Part shown: piece after piece, positions 24,763-36,436 of the stretch | How positions within the stretch are numbered: the first letter of the stretch is position 1 | Layout of the letters: the number at the start of each line of letters is the position of its first letter | NCBI GenBank assembly: GCA_005656395.1 | Contig: SRSI01000073.1 | Coordinates: 992,001 to 1,056,000, forward strand | Reading direction: 5' to 3' | Source: Strongyloides papillosus | Lineage: Eukaryota > Nematoda > Chromadorea > Rhabditida > Strongyloididae | Length of the DNA stretch: 64,000 bases | Notes under the pieces: model-generated | The model's input: the letters and a program-made list of their open reading frames with translations, nothing else | Databases searched by the model: none | Told to the model about the DNA's origin: nothing | Position numbers and translations under genes: made by a program

Positions 24763-26100
24763 AAGGAATTTATTTTAAAGTAAATAAGATTTTATCTATA
24801 TCACTTCAAGATTATTGTAAAAAAAACCAACAAAAAATAACGGCTTTTAAAAGTATACTTTGATAACATCAGTAAATCTGTTACTAACTTTTCAGCCTTT
24901 TTTTTTTCTGCTTAACAGCACCTTTAAAATAACATTTCTTTTTGTGTTTAAATATTTTATAAATTAATATTTGTTATAAATAAATATTTAAATTTTTATT
25001 TTATTTAAAGATTTTTCAGTTGATTATCACTAACATCCTACTCCAAAATTCTAATCTGACATATCGACAAATTATTATATACATTACAATCATCGATTTA
25101 ATAAAGTAATATTTTACAAACATTTTTTAAAAGAAAAAAAGGTACTTTTATTTTGATAACATTATCCACAAAATAATTCTCTTTTATCAATTAAAAGAAT
25201 TCTAAGAATATTCAAAAGAATGCAATTGATCATCATATTCAATTATAAGATGATACCATTTCATACTTTAGATAGATCATAAGTCCTTTCAATGAATCAT
25301 CTAAAATATTCCATACCGTACCATATAGAAATGTATAAAGGTGACTAAAGAAAGTTTAAAAAAACATTTTAAAAAGATAAAGAGGAACCTATGATTCATT
25401 AAACCAGAATTCGATACATTGCCTAAAATAACCCTCTGAATCATATCTAAAATAGTTGTAGTTTAAAAAGGAAGTTATATATTTAAAAATCATGTATTAA
25501 TTAGAAAATTTAACATAATAGTAAATATAAAAATTACACATAAAGTGATGTTAATATTATGGTATATATAAGCGAAAAAAGAATTTGTTCTTAACTATGA
25601 ATATTATTGATATAGAGATCAAAAACTAGTTTGAAGGTAATGCATTATCTGTACGATATGAAGTAAAATTTTTAAATTATTTACAATTTTAAGGGTTTTG
25701 ATAACATTAGTATTATTAACAATATTTTTTACATATTTATCAATCATAATTTAATAATTTGTTTTGAAGATCGTTCTTGATCGATCAAGGTGATTAGCAT
25801 CTTATTTTGTAGATAACAATTTGGTTTTCAATTTTATGGAATAAAAGTTTTTTTTAAATTTCTAATTTTCTTTATAAACTTACCACGACTAATCATGAGT
25901 ATAATAGTAGTTTTTATCATTATTTTTTTATCAAAAAGCTTTATAAGCTAAATAATTATTTATAATTTATCAAAAAAACTTTGATTGATTGGAATAATGT
26001 TTTCTAGACGTAATCCCTGTACTGAAACTTATTTACAACTAACATCTATTAAATCTATATAACAAAAGGTTTACATAAGAAAAACGTCACCGGTTTAATC
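24763..26100. other. RME-1 3' flank and intergenic region
   Basis: AT-rich; no gene recognised. The region before 26101 must contain the SQRD promoter, but no clear element stands out. Confidence 0.45.
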
Positions 26101-27480
26101 ATGAAACTATCATCATATGTATTTAATAATCGTATGTTTTAGAGTTATATTAACAAAAAATAAACAAATCTATTTCTAGAACATTTCAAACTCCTTATCC
26201 TTGGAGGAGGAAGTGGTGGCCTCAGTGTTGGAAATTATTTTTCATCAAAACTACCAAATGGAAGTATTGGTATCATTGAACCAAAAACAACTCATTACTA
26301 CCAGCCAGGTTTTACACTTGTCGGAGGTGGTATAAAAAACCTTGAAGTATTTAAACGTGATGAGTGTTCATTGATGTCCAAAAAAATAAATTGGATTCAG
26401 GATGATGCAAAAGATGTTATTCCTAGTAAAAATACTATTGTAACATCAAATAATGATACAATAACATATGATTACCTTGTCATTGCTACAGGATGCCAAA
26501 CGAGATTTGATAAAATTGAAGGGGCACAGGAAGGTTTAGATAGTGATAGAAGTATTGTTTCAATTTACTTACCTCAATATGCTGAGAAGACATTTAAGAA
26601 GATGAAGGAATTTGAAAGTGGAAATGCTTTATTTACATTTCCAAATACTCCTGTTAAATGCGCTGGAGCACCCCAAAAGATATGTTACCTATTTGAGGAC
26701 TATCAAAGAATAAATGGTAAAAGAGATAAGGCAAATATATCATACAATACATCACTTGGTAAAATTTTTGGTGTTGACAGATATGCCGTAAGATTAATGG
26801 AACATGTAAAGGAAAGAAACATTATCTTAAATACCAGGAGAAATTTAACAAAAGTTGATCCAATAAAAAATGTTGCCACATTTGAACTTTTAGATGATAA
26901 TGCTAAAGGTACTGGAAAGTTTGTTGAAGAAGAGTTTAACTTCCTACACATCGGTGCTCCATGTTCCCCATCAAATATCATGCTTAAAAGTGCACAATCT
27001 AATGAAGGTCTTGTTGATGGAAATGGATGGGTTGATGTTGATATGTATACACTTCAAAGTAAAAAATATCCAAATGTTTTTGGTATAGGTGATGCTACAA
27101 ACACCCCAAATGCTAAGACAGCTGCTGCTATTTGTAAGTAAAGATATTTTAAGATGTTTTTAATAAAGTCTTTTTAAGCTTCACAATTGAAAACATTGAA
27201 AGAGAATATTAAGAGTGCAATGAATGGAAAGGAGGTCACTGCAAAGTATACTGGATATGGATCTTGTCCATTGGTAATAAGTTATAACAAGGGTATCCTT
27301 GCTGAATTTAATTATAACGGTCCTGAAGAAACTTTACCAATAGATCAAAGTAAACCAAGCTTTCTATTTTATTTAATGAAAGTTAACATTATGCCACCTT
27401 TATATTGGAATGGTCTAATTAAAGGCCTTTGGGAAGGACCAGCTGATGTTAGGAAACTTTTACACTTTGGAAAATGTTAA
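26101..27480 (+). CDS. sqrd: Sulfide:quinone oxidoreductase, mitochondrial
   Basis: Three exons: 26101-26131, 26180-27133 and 27179-27480, with introns of 48 and 45 bp, giving 428 aa. The enzyme oxidises hydrogen sulfide to a persulfide and passes electrons through FAD to quinone in the inner mitochondrial membrane. The short first exon supplies MKLSSYVFNN, followed by the Rossmann FAD motif LLILGGGSGGLS (15-26). VIATGCQ follows, and the two redox Cys are kept in VKCAGAPQK and YGSCPLV. The second FAD motif is VFGIGDATNTPNAKTAAA. The C-terminal PxLYWNGLIKGLWEGPA block matches the membrane-binding end of animal SQRD. The first exon is short for a mitochondrial leader, so an alternative upstream start is possible. 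Nematodes carry sqrd-1 and sqrd-2; I cannot say which this is. Confidence 0.93.
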
Positions 27481-27993
27481 ATTTAAAATTTATTTTGTTA
27501 AATTATACTAACCGTGATAACTATTTTCAACTAGGTTCTTATTTTCTAATATAGTAAACATGTACCATTCCTCTCCAACAACCAACATATCTTTAAATAA
27601 ATGTTATTTTTAAGTTAGGTATTTACAAAGTTATATTAATGTAGTAATTAATATGAACTTTGATTATAATAAAGATAGTAAATATTTCATCAGAAGAGTT
27701 AATGATCAAAATATTTATAGTGTGTTCAAAGTTTATAAAAAATATATCTTAAAGCTTATAAATTAATTAATTAGATAATATATAAGTATAAAGATTAGTG
27801 ATAGTTTCCAACCGACTTTTAACCTTCAAACAATAAATGTTGTTGATTAAAAAGCAATTGTTTTTATAGTACGATTACATATCCTACTAACCTTCTTATA
27901 TAAAAACTGGAGATTTGACTTTGATTACTCACATATATTAATATCATCAAAAAGATATTTCATCAATTTTAAATAAAAAATATTCTATCTACA
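27481..27993. other. Intergenic region before the biotinyl-domain gene
   Basis: AT-rich. A TATATAAAAA lies near 27897, about 90 bp before ATG 27994. No upstream coding exon or acceptor is seen that could join a carboxylase to the next gene. Confidence 0.45.
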
Positions 27994-28245
27994 ATGACTT
28001 TCACCTCTGAAGTACCTGCGAATGAGAACAAGAAAACAGTTATCATGTCTCCAAATACAGGAATTATTGAAAACATCAAAGTAAAAGTTGGGGATGTAGT
28101 TAATGAGGGACAGGAACTTATAGTTATTCAATCAATGAAGATGCAAAGTAAATTGCTTGCTATCAAGAATGGAAGAATAAAGAATGTTAATTGTAAAGTT
28201 GGTGACAATATTAACATAGGAGAAGTTTTGATTGAATTAGAATAA
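27994..28245 (+). CDS. Stand-alone biotinyl (BCCP-like) domain protein, 83 aa
   Basis: A complete small frame that is nothing but a biotinyl/lipoyl-type domain. It has IMSPNTGIIENIKVKVGDVV, then the biotin hairpin IQSMKMQS, then the mirror-image half KNGRIKNVNCKVGDNINIGE. Lys49 in SMKM is the expected biotinylation site and lies 34 residues from the C-terminus, as in carboxylases. The closest family I recognise is the C-terminal carrier domain of propionyl-CoA carboxylase alpha and related enzymes, where the motif is normally AMKM. No biotin carboxylase or carboxyltransferase domain is encoded nearby, and no splice acceptor precedes the ATG. It could be a free carrier subunit, a biotin sink, or a processed carboxylase fragment that became a gene. 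Confidence 0.85.
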   Translation: MTFTSEVPANENKKTVIMSPNTGIIENIKVKVGDVVNEGQELIVIQSMKMQSKLLAIKNGRIKNVNCKVGDNINIGEVLIELE

Positions 28246-29259
28246 GTTCTTTTTATTCGTGATAATTTGAAGTTTAATTAGTAACAAATAAAGAGATTCA
28301 TTAAAACATGTGTTTGTTTTTTGGGTTGTATGATTTTTTAACTATAACAATCATTATGTTGAATGGATATTTTATTTAATGAATTTGGTAATTTACCTAA
28401 AAAAAATTTTAATAAGATGATGATTTGGTTAAATTTCTGACCTTCAGACAAATTTAACCTGTATACAAGTGTTAAAATACACGGTCGAATTCATTATTTT
28501 TGATATTTTGTTTGATTGTATAAGCATTTTCTAAATTACGTTCATTTTTTTGTGTGGTCTTTTATTTAATTTTTTATTACTCAAGGGTTATTTTATACTT
28601 CTACCTTCACTTGGTGCGTAACATCAATAAAAATATCTATTCTGTGTTTAGAAATTTATTTACCATATGAGGGAAATTAAATTCTAATTGTTTTGATTGC
28701 TTTCTAGTTAATTTTCTCCTTTTCAAGGATATTTTGTTCAGAATTATCAGTGGAATTTATATTTTTTAACGCATAAGGTCAAATTATTCCCCAAAAAACA
28801 ATGTATTTATAACATATTATTTTGTCATTAACAAAAAAAAGTGCAAAAAAAGAGCAAAAAGGTTATTGTATTAATTTAACAAAAACCATATTTTATGCGG
28901 GTATAATAACATTAACAGTACACTAATTTTTGATAAAAAATAAAACAGTTGATCATAAATCAAGAAAATGTTCAAATGATTATACTATAAATTAATCATA
29001 AAAGTCAACGACTGATGTTAATCTCTAAAGACAAATAATTTTTATAGAACCAGCTTTAAAGATATAACTTGATTTATCATTATTCACCTAAAAAATATAA
29101 AGTGAGTGATAAAAAAATATATTGTTTAGGGAAGTATTTGTGTATGTTTGAGTAGACAAGAATATTTGACAAATCTTTTATTGTCGTCTCAAAAAAGTAA
29201 TATTTATATAACATTTACAATAAATATAAAAAATTTTCTTTAATCGATTGATATTAAAA
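28246..29259. other. Convergent intergenic region
   Basis: Holds the 3' ends of the biotinyl gene (AATAAA near 28290) and of the minus-strand TRPM gene. Nothing else seen. Confidence 0.45.
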
Positions 29260-32200
29260 TTAATTTGACTCAACGTCATAATCATCCTCATCCTTGTCGT
29301 CTTCCGTAAAAATATCCTCGAAATCATTACAACCATCTTTCTTTTCTCCACTAACATTCTTAACGACAATTGAATCCGTAATTGAAGTATAATCTGTTGT
29401 TCCAAGTTTTCTTCTAATAGAATCTCTTATACGAGAATCTGCATAGTCAGCACCATGGTCGGAGATATTTGATAAATAATCCAATACTTGATCATGATCA
29501 TACATTGATCCCGAACTCCTATCATGTTTCGGAAATATTTGTGGTAACATCTCTGAAATATGACGTAGGTGTTCCGTTAATTCGTTTTCTCTAACTTCAA
29601 TAGTACTTAAACGTGTCTCTATTAATGAGATGGCTTCTTTCAATGTACCTTCATTTCTAACGACATCACTTATGCGTGATAATATTGTTTCCGTATTTTC
29701 TGTGGTATTCTTTATCCTTGTATCAGTAGCAGATTTAAAATTGTCTTCTTGTTGTAGTGTTAATGCTTCCATACATTCCTCCTCAAAATCGTGTATTTTT
29801 TCAACTTGTGTTAAACTTAAAAACAGTTTTAATGTATTATCAAATATATGCTCCTTTTTTAAATTTGTCAATTTAACTATCCCTATTTTTTGAGCTATTT
29901 TTCTAATATTAAAAATATTTCTATACCATATATATTTACCAACCCAGTAAATATGATAAATAATTGTAAATGGTGGTGGGAGAACTGGTGAACTCTCATA
30001 CTTCATAACCTGATGATATCTCTGGAAGAGCCAATATTGTTTGGCTAGACAACTAACTTCAATAAAAATATTATTGAAAGTTGCCATGAGCATACTAATA
30101 AGCAATAAATTTGCTATCAACAAGAATATTGTCATCAATATTGGTGGGATAAAATGCCCTGGTACACAATTAGTTCCCTCATCATTACACAAGTCAATCT
30201 CACCAGCATAAACCTCACCATACAACATAAAATATGGTTTATAAAAAATATTCCTAACCAGGACCCATGACCAATTCTCATTGGGATAAAAAATACTTTG
30301 TCTTGGTAGACCAAATGCTAATAATGATATAAATAACAATGCAATATGATATGACATTGCTATGACCATTTTAAGGACCATTGTTATGTAAATACCAAAT
30401 TTAGGATGAATTGTTAAGTAATCTAATATTTTTAACACCCATATTGCTGAGTCAACTGCTAAGATAACACGACCACTTTGTGCTGTGGATTCAGAGGAAC
30501 ACCGTAATATGAAACCGAAGATGTATAATGATACTGCTAATATTGTTATCCAATTCCATGTGTCAGAAAAGAAGAATGTTAATTTTTTCTTTATTTCTGT
30601 TGGTTCAGACATAAATAATTTCCTTATCTCCTCCATACCAAATACAATAACATAAACAAAAAGAATGTATTCTAGAATACTAACATTTTTCTCGGTTTTA
30701 ATGAGTAAGACATAAATATCAGCTATTAGAAATGCAATAAAACTTAAGAACCATGTCCAAAATGTAGTGATGGGTGCGGATATAAATTCATACAACTTTC
30801 TTTTGGCTTTAATTTTTTTTGGTTTAACTTTAACTATTGGCCTAGCAACACTTTCCTTGTGTTTATAATCATAGGATGTGGAACGTTCTACATTATTTTG
30901 TTGAGGAATACTTTTATTATTACCACAACTTGTCAATTGTGTAGGATCAAGTATTTTTTCTATTATTGGAGTAGATACCATATCAACATTGTCAATAACT
31001 TCCTGATTATTTGTAAAATTTTCAGTTGTCAAAGATATTGTTCTTATTTTATTTGTTCTGATTGTTGTTAGATGAGAGGAGGATGAATCCATTGATTGCC
31101 GTCTTTGTTGTTTACTTTCTTTTTTTGATCGACGTAATCTACTTGGGAGGATTGAAGAGAAATGCAGTGATTGATTAGAACCAAAAAAACTTTTAGCACC
31201 ATGTTGATTTGATTCGCTGTCACTGTCTGAACTTGAACTACTATCAGAATCACTTGTGTCTGTATCATCTTCTGAAGAAGAACTATCATATATTTCATTC
31301 TCATGTTCAGCTGCCGTCTGTGGTTGAAACATCAATTCTTCTTTTGTTTTATATTCTAATGCAAAAATACTGGGAAAAAATAAAATCCCCATAATAACTT
31401 TTAAATTTGAATTACTTCTTATTCTCATACCACCATGCCATAAATCGGCTAACAACATCTGACAACATGGATGAGCCAAAAATTGCTTATTATTTGCCAT
31501 AACTGCTAATGAGATATTTGTTTCATTGCCCCAATATTTAAGTTCATAGGTTAACAAGTGTAATGTCTTATCATCATCCTGTCTATAACAACAATCTAAA
31601 AGATCTAATGATAAATGCTTGAATTCCTCGGCATTCTTCTTCAAATCATCACTAATCTCAACATCAAGATAGTCTTCTCTTGCTTCTTTAGCTAGATTTC
31701 TATTCAAAGCACAAGCAACTAAGGCTTTTGCCATTGATTCTTCACCATGTTCCCACATACAACGTGCCATTTCATGTCTTTTTGTTAGAACAGCCCAAAC
31801 AAGTAATTCATTAAAGGGATAACGGAATCGTATACCATCATCAGATGAAGTAAGATCGTCACTTTTAGTATCAAGTTTATGTGATCTTGATGAGATGTTA
31901 TCTTCCAAATTAATAACAACTGTTTTTTGTTTTTTATTTGGCGAATCATGGAAAGCTGATTTTACTCTCCTTCTCCATGAATGCTCGTCACCCTGTTCCT
32001 GAAGGCTAGTTGTATTAAAGGGAAAAAATGTTGAAAGTCTACGACTAGAATAACTACCAGTTTGTCCATTAACATTAACATTCTTTTTTTTACAATGATT
32101 TTTGTACTCTAAATAATTTTTTCTAAACTCGTCACTACTATAATAACTTTTAAAACCATTTCCAATTAATTTTTCCATAGCCAAACCAATGTGTGTCAAC

Positions 32201-33930
32201 TTATAGCGATAGTTATGATTTATTTTAGTTACATCCCTAACAATATAGTATAATGTATTAGTTGGTCCTTTATCAGAATTGTAAAGTTCCTCTAATCTCC
32301 CTATAGTTAAAAATTTTTGCATATCAACACCATTCTCTAACAAAAGGCGAACAAAATCAACACGATCATAAATTAATGCTTCAATCATAATATTATGCAA
32401 ATCATCCATCTTCCATTCCATGTTTGGATGGAAAATATCAGATCGTGCAATATCTACCCTATTCCATGATAATGTTAATGATAATTGCTCTGTTGGTGTC
32501 AAATCATATCCTTTTAAGAGTGCTGTTAATATAGCGTGATCGAAATCATTTTTATGTTCACCACCACTCCTAAATATTGTTAACATTTCTTTTTGTGAGA
32601 CACACTCCAATAAATCTTTCAATAAATGTTCAGCTTCCTCTTTTGTTAATTGAAATACTGATTCTATTAATGATAAAAGTTGTTTTCTTAAAATTTCAGG
32701 TAAATTACCATCCTCTTGAATGTAATGATGGGCAAATGAGATCATATCAGATGCTCTCCCTGAACCATCGCAAATAACAACTGGTGTCTTTGGTATTGTC
32801 GTGACGTATTGTAGAGCAGTTCTAATGGAAAATGTTCCACCCTCTAGTATTACACAAACAACAGGAATTGTTTTACCTTCATTAACTATTGTTTGATTTT
32901 CTTTAATATACCCTTCTAATCGCCTTCGAAGTATTATCTCTGAACCCCATTTTCCAACTGTCCCATTGTCAGTTAATAAAAAGTAACCATGCCTATTATT
33001 TAATGTTATAAAACGACTTTTCATATTATTTCCGGTTTTCCTATACAAAACAGTATGGTCTTTTCCAATAAAATCTTCTCGTCTCTTCAGTAATCCCCAT
33101 GGTGCAATACCAATAGAAATAATTTTTGCTTTATTCCTACTTGAATTATGACAACTTTCAATGGCTGCGGCGACATGTTTTGTCACACCATCATCACAAC
33201 CAGATGTTATAATCCATGCTCCTGTGGTACTGGCTGATTTAATTAAACCATTCCTAAAGATACGGGCTAACTTTGGTTGGAGGTTAAAGTTATTTGTTCC
33301 ACCATGAATTGAGATAACCAATTTTGGTGGCGGTATTTGCCAGATATTTTGTAGTAGATGGATGATTGAGGAACAATCAGTGTCAAATGACAACCTGACA
33401 TATTGTGCTTTAATTGGCCTAGGACCGCCTTGAAATTCAATGGTACCATATGCATCGGTAGGAAGTAATCTAGTATGGTTTTTTATGGACCAACGATCAG
33501 TTCCTTTTATATAACTTCTATTCCAATTTTCTTCCATTTTTTCTAAGTCAGTCTCTGATGTTAATCTATTAGCATTTTTAATTGCCTCGGATGAATGTTC
33601 GAGCTCTAGTCTTCCACACCCACAGCGTTGAGATTCTTTCATTGTCTTTACATATTTACTACATTCACGCTTATTGAATAATTTATCAAGAGCAAAAGTG
33701 TATTCATCATCAGTATCACTTGTACTTCCTATGGTCATACAATTGCCCTCTTTAAAGTAGTTATTTATATTTACTGATTGAAGTGACATCTTAAGCATAT
33801 CCTTCCATTGATGGATGGAAACGTTAACTGGTGGAGCATTAACTCCATGTAGATGTCGATGCTTTCTAATCTTTCTTCTATCACTATCCATTGCTGGACT
33901 ATTTTTAGGTGAAATTTCATTCAACTTCAT
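29260..33930 (-). CDS. TRPM-family cation channel (GON-2/GTL type), single exon
   Basis: 1556 aa from ATG 33930, in one uninterrupted exon. The N-terminal TRPM homology (SLOG-like) region is plain: VISIHGGTNNF, AWIITSGCDDGVTKHVAAA, SIGIAPWG, then VCVILEGGTFSIRTALQYV and VVICDGSGRASD. A helical/ankyrin-like middle contains an acidic Ser run (about residues 880-908). Six membrane spans follow, with pore FMLYGEVYAGEIDLC near residue 1235. The TRP helix is WLFQRYHQVMKYE...PVLPPP (about 1297-1323), and a coiled coil for tetramer assembly lies near 1427-1456. There is no C-terminal kinase. In C. elegans the TRPM channels GON-2, GTL-1 and GTL-2 handle Mg/Ca and divide labour between gonad, gut and excretory cell. 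I cannot place this one among them or CED-11. Confidence 0.95.
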   Translation of the reverse strand: MKLNEISPKNSPAMDSDRRKIRKHRHLHGVNAPPVNVSIHQWKDMLKMSLQSVNINNYFKEGNCMTIGSTSDTDDEYTFALDKLFNKRECSKYVKTMKESQRCGCGRLELEHSSEAIKNANRLTSETDLEKMEENWNRSYIKGTDRWSIKNHTRLLPTDAYGTIEFQGGPRPIKAQYVRLSFDTDCSSIIHLLQNIWQIPPPKLVISIHGGTNNFNLQPKLARIFRNGLIKSASTTGAWIITSGCDDGVTKHVAAAIESCHNSSRNKAKIISIGIAPWGLLKRREDFIGKDHTVLYRKTGNNMKSRFITLNNRHGYFLLTDNGTVGKWGSEIILRRRLEGYIKENQTIVNEGKTIPVVCVILEGGTFSIRTALQYVTTIPKTPVVICDGSGRASDMISFAHHYIQEDGNLPEILRKQLLSLIESVFQLTKEEAEHLLKDLLECVSQKEMLTIFRSGGEHKNDFDHAILTALLKGYDLTPTEQLSLTLSWNRVDIARSDIFHPNMEWKMDDLHNIMIEALIYDRVDFVRLLLENGVDMQKFLTIGRLEELYNSDKGPTNTLYYIVRDVTKINHNYRYKLTHIGLAMEKLIGNGFKSYYSSDEFRKNYLEYKNHCKKKNVNVNGQTGSYSSRRLSTFFPFNTTSLQEQGDEHSWRRRVKSAFHDSPNKKQKTVVINLEDNISSRSHKLDTKSDDLTSSDDGIRFRYPFNELLVWAVLTKRHEMARCMWEHGEESMAKALVACALNRNLAKEAREDYLDVEISDDLKKNAEEFKHLSLDLLDCCYRQDDDKTLHLLTYELKYWGNETNISLAVMANNKQFLAHPCCQMLLADLWHGGMRIRSNSNLKVIMGILFFPSIFALEYKTKEELMFQPQTAAEHENEIYDSSSSEDDTDTSDSDSSSSSDSDSESNQHGAKSFFGSNQSLHFSSILPSRLRRSKKESKQQRRQSMDSSSSHLTTIRTNKIRTISLTTENFTNNQEVIDNVDMVSTPIIEKILDPTQLTSCGNNKSIPQQNNVERSTSYDYKHKESVARPIVKVKPKKIKAKRKLYEFISAPITTFWTWFLSFIAFLIADIYVLLIKTEKNVSILEYILFVYVIVFGMEEIRKLFMSEPTEIKKKLTFFFSDTWNWITILAVSLYIFGFILRCSSESTAQSGRVILAVDSAIWVLKILDYLTIHPKFGIYITMVLKMVIAMSYHIALLFISLLAFGLPRQSIFYPNENWSWVLVRNIFYKPYFMLYGEVYAGEIDLCNDEGTNCVPGHFIPPILMTIFLLIANLLLISMLMATFNNIFIEVSCLAKQYWLFQRYHQVMKYESSPVLPPPFTIIYHIYWVGKYIWYRNIFNIRKIAQKIGIVKLTNLKKEHIFDNTLKLFLSLTQVEKIHDFEEECMEALTLQQEDNFKSATDTRIKNTTENTETILSRISDVVRNEGTLKEAISLIETRLSTIEVRENELTEHLRHISEMLPQIFPKHDRSSGSMYDHDQVLDYLSNISDHGADYADSRIRDSIRRKLGTTDYTSITDSIVVKNVSGEKKDGCNDFEDIFTEDDKDEDDYDVESN

Positions 33931-35526
33931 TATCAACCAAAAAATATAGCATTAATCATGTGTTCTAAAAAAAAATAATAAGTATGATGAAAAAAGTAAT
34001 AAATTATTTAATGTCTAAAATAGAAATATTTTATATATAAAAAAATAATATGCTTAAGGAAAATGAAGTATCATTATTACAAATGTAAACATATTATTAT
34101 TAAATTTTAAATAATATATGACAAACGTATAAAAACAATTTTTTACTAACGGAAATTATGACATAATTTTTTTATCTTAGTATAGGGTAAATTATATACA
34201 TATAAGTTTATGTTTAATGACGATAATAATGATAGACGTAAAAATAATTGAATAACAAAATTTTAAAGAATAATTTTATTAGTTTTTTAAGCGGATATTA
34301 TAAAATAAAAAATAATTAATATTCTTTGTTTATAGAAATTATTAAAGAGATAATTATACGTTTATAAAGTACTTTTTATATAAAAGCATTTTCAAGTAAA
34401 TGGAAAATGATGTCAAATCAGTGTATAAAATTTTTAAATATTATTATATACAGATGTGTGGGAGGTTGATTTAGTATATTATTAGAATTAAATAGATTTG
34501 TAAAATACATATGTAACATTTAAGTATTTTATTTTGAGTTTATACTAAACATGTGTTCGTATTATGATGAACTTTTAAAAGGAGTAGTATAAGAAAAAAA
34601 ATAAAATATTATTTTTGAGGAACAATAAACGATATTTACTAAACAGATTTTCTTACATATTTTGTATATCATTTTCAAAAGTACATTTCGCTATACTACT
34701 GAAATGTAATATTAAACATTGTTACTAGTTTTTCTTTTATAAATAAAAATGTTAGTAAAAAAATAAAGTATATTTTTTATACTTTTACAAACAAAACTTT
34801 AAAAATTTTCTATAAATTATGTAAAGATTTAAAATTACTAAAAAGTTCCTAGTTATTTTAATAAGTGATATGTTTTAGAATAATGTAAGTAGAAAACCAA
34901 TTTACATAATCAAACAAAAACTTTTACTTTATTAGGTACACCCAAATATCGCACCTTGTATTGTATACGTTTATAATGACTTTTAAGATTTTATCATTTG
35001 GAATTTTTTAACATATTTACATTTTTTAGTTTTATATAACATTTTTTGGAGGTACTTATAAAAAAATTTCAATTACGATAGTCGTAAAATTTTTCAATTT
35101 TTAGGATTTTTTTATTAAATTTTCTAGTATTTGTGTATTTATTTTAAAAATTTAATGGAGGACTAAAATATCAATTTCTAAATGTAGTAAAAATTTTTTT
35201 ATCATAATACTGTTCTTATTACATTAACAATTTTTTAAAAATAGCAAACATTTTTTTTATTTTCACATTCAATTACATTTTTTAAATATCTACAATGTCT
35301 TAAGTCAAATACATTTGTAATAATGAATGATAGAAAATATAAATTTGATAAAAATATAATACAATACCATATTTACAATAACATTATAGTGCATTAACAA
35401 TATAAACGCAATAAATAAATTTGATATAATAAATAAAAATAGAAAACAACACAAGTAAAATGATTAAGTTTGTATTAGTATTGTTGTATATATATTCTTT
35501 ATTTACAAAAAATATAAATATTAGTC
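33931..35526. other. 1.6 kb divergent intergenic region (TRPM / stomatin)
   Basis: Shared upstream region of the minus-strand TRPM gene and the first stomatin. Strongly AT-rich, with no clear element. Confidence 0.45.
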
Positions 35527-36436
35527 ATGGTTAATGTTTCTGTTTCAAAAAACGCTGGTAAGCTTTTATTTTTTTTAAATAATGTAAAGAAATTATTTAA
35601 TGGTAGATTTAAATGGGTACAATAATGGGATGTTATCTAAAGTTTTTACTTTCATGGCTCATGTATTGTTAATTGTCACTTTTCCTCTTTCAATTTTTTA
35701 TAGCTTCAAGATTATAAATGAATTTGAACGTGCTGTAATATTTAGACTTGGTCGTATCCTGGAAGGCTCGGAAAAAGGGCCTGGTTTATTTTTTATAAAT
35801 CCCTTTATTGATACTTGCGTTGTACTAGATATAAGAGTTTTATCTTTTTTAGTTCCTCAGCAGGAAATTTTAAGTAAGGATTCTGTCACAGTTTCTGTTG
35901 ATGCAGTTGTAAATTTTTTAATCATTTATTTTTAATGTTAATTTTAGGTTTATTTTCATGTTTACGATGCAATTAAAGCTGTTAACAATGTTGATGACTA
36001 CATAGATTCAACAAAATTACTATCGCAAACCATTTTACGAAATATTGCAGGAACTAAAACATTATCAGAATTATTGTCATACAAAGAAAATATATCACAA
36101 CAACTTCAAGTAATGTTAGATGATGCAACAGAAAATTGGGGTGTAAAAGTACAAAGAGTTGAACTTAAGGATGTTTGCATTCCTAAAGGTCTTCAAAGAG
36201 CTATGGCAGCTGAAGGAGAGGCAACCAGAGAGGCAAAAGCAAAAATAATAGCTGCTGATGGAGAGAAAGAAGCATCGAAATCATTAAAGGAAGCTGCTGA
36301 CATAATATCACAAAATAAAAATGCCATTCAATTAAGGTACCTCCAAACATTAAGTCACATTGGACAGGATAATGCTACAACGATAGTCTTCCCATTTCCT
36401 GTTGAATTCCTTGCCAGCATGAAAGGGTTATCATAA
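35527..36436 (+). CDS. Stomatin-family protein, copy 1
   Basis: Three exons: 35527-35557, 35607-35908 and 35948-36436, with introns of 49 and 39 bp, giving 273 aa. A hydrophobic hairpin with the hallmark proline (VLLIVTFPLSIFYSF) is followed by FERAVIFRLGRI, the start of the PHB/SPFH domain. QEILSKDSVTVSVDAVVYF and the conserved DDATENWGVKVQRVELKDV follow, then a charged helix (AMAAEGEATREAKAKIIAADGE) that forms oligomers, and finally TIVFPFPVEFL. Stomatins (MEC-2, UNC-1 and STO proteins in C. elegans) sit on the inner face of the membrane, bind cholesterol and tune ion channels. It lies in tandem with copy 2 and near TRPM and TWK channel genes; a functional link is only suggestive. Confidence 0.95.
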
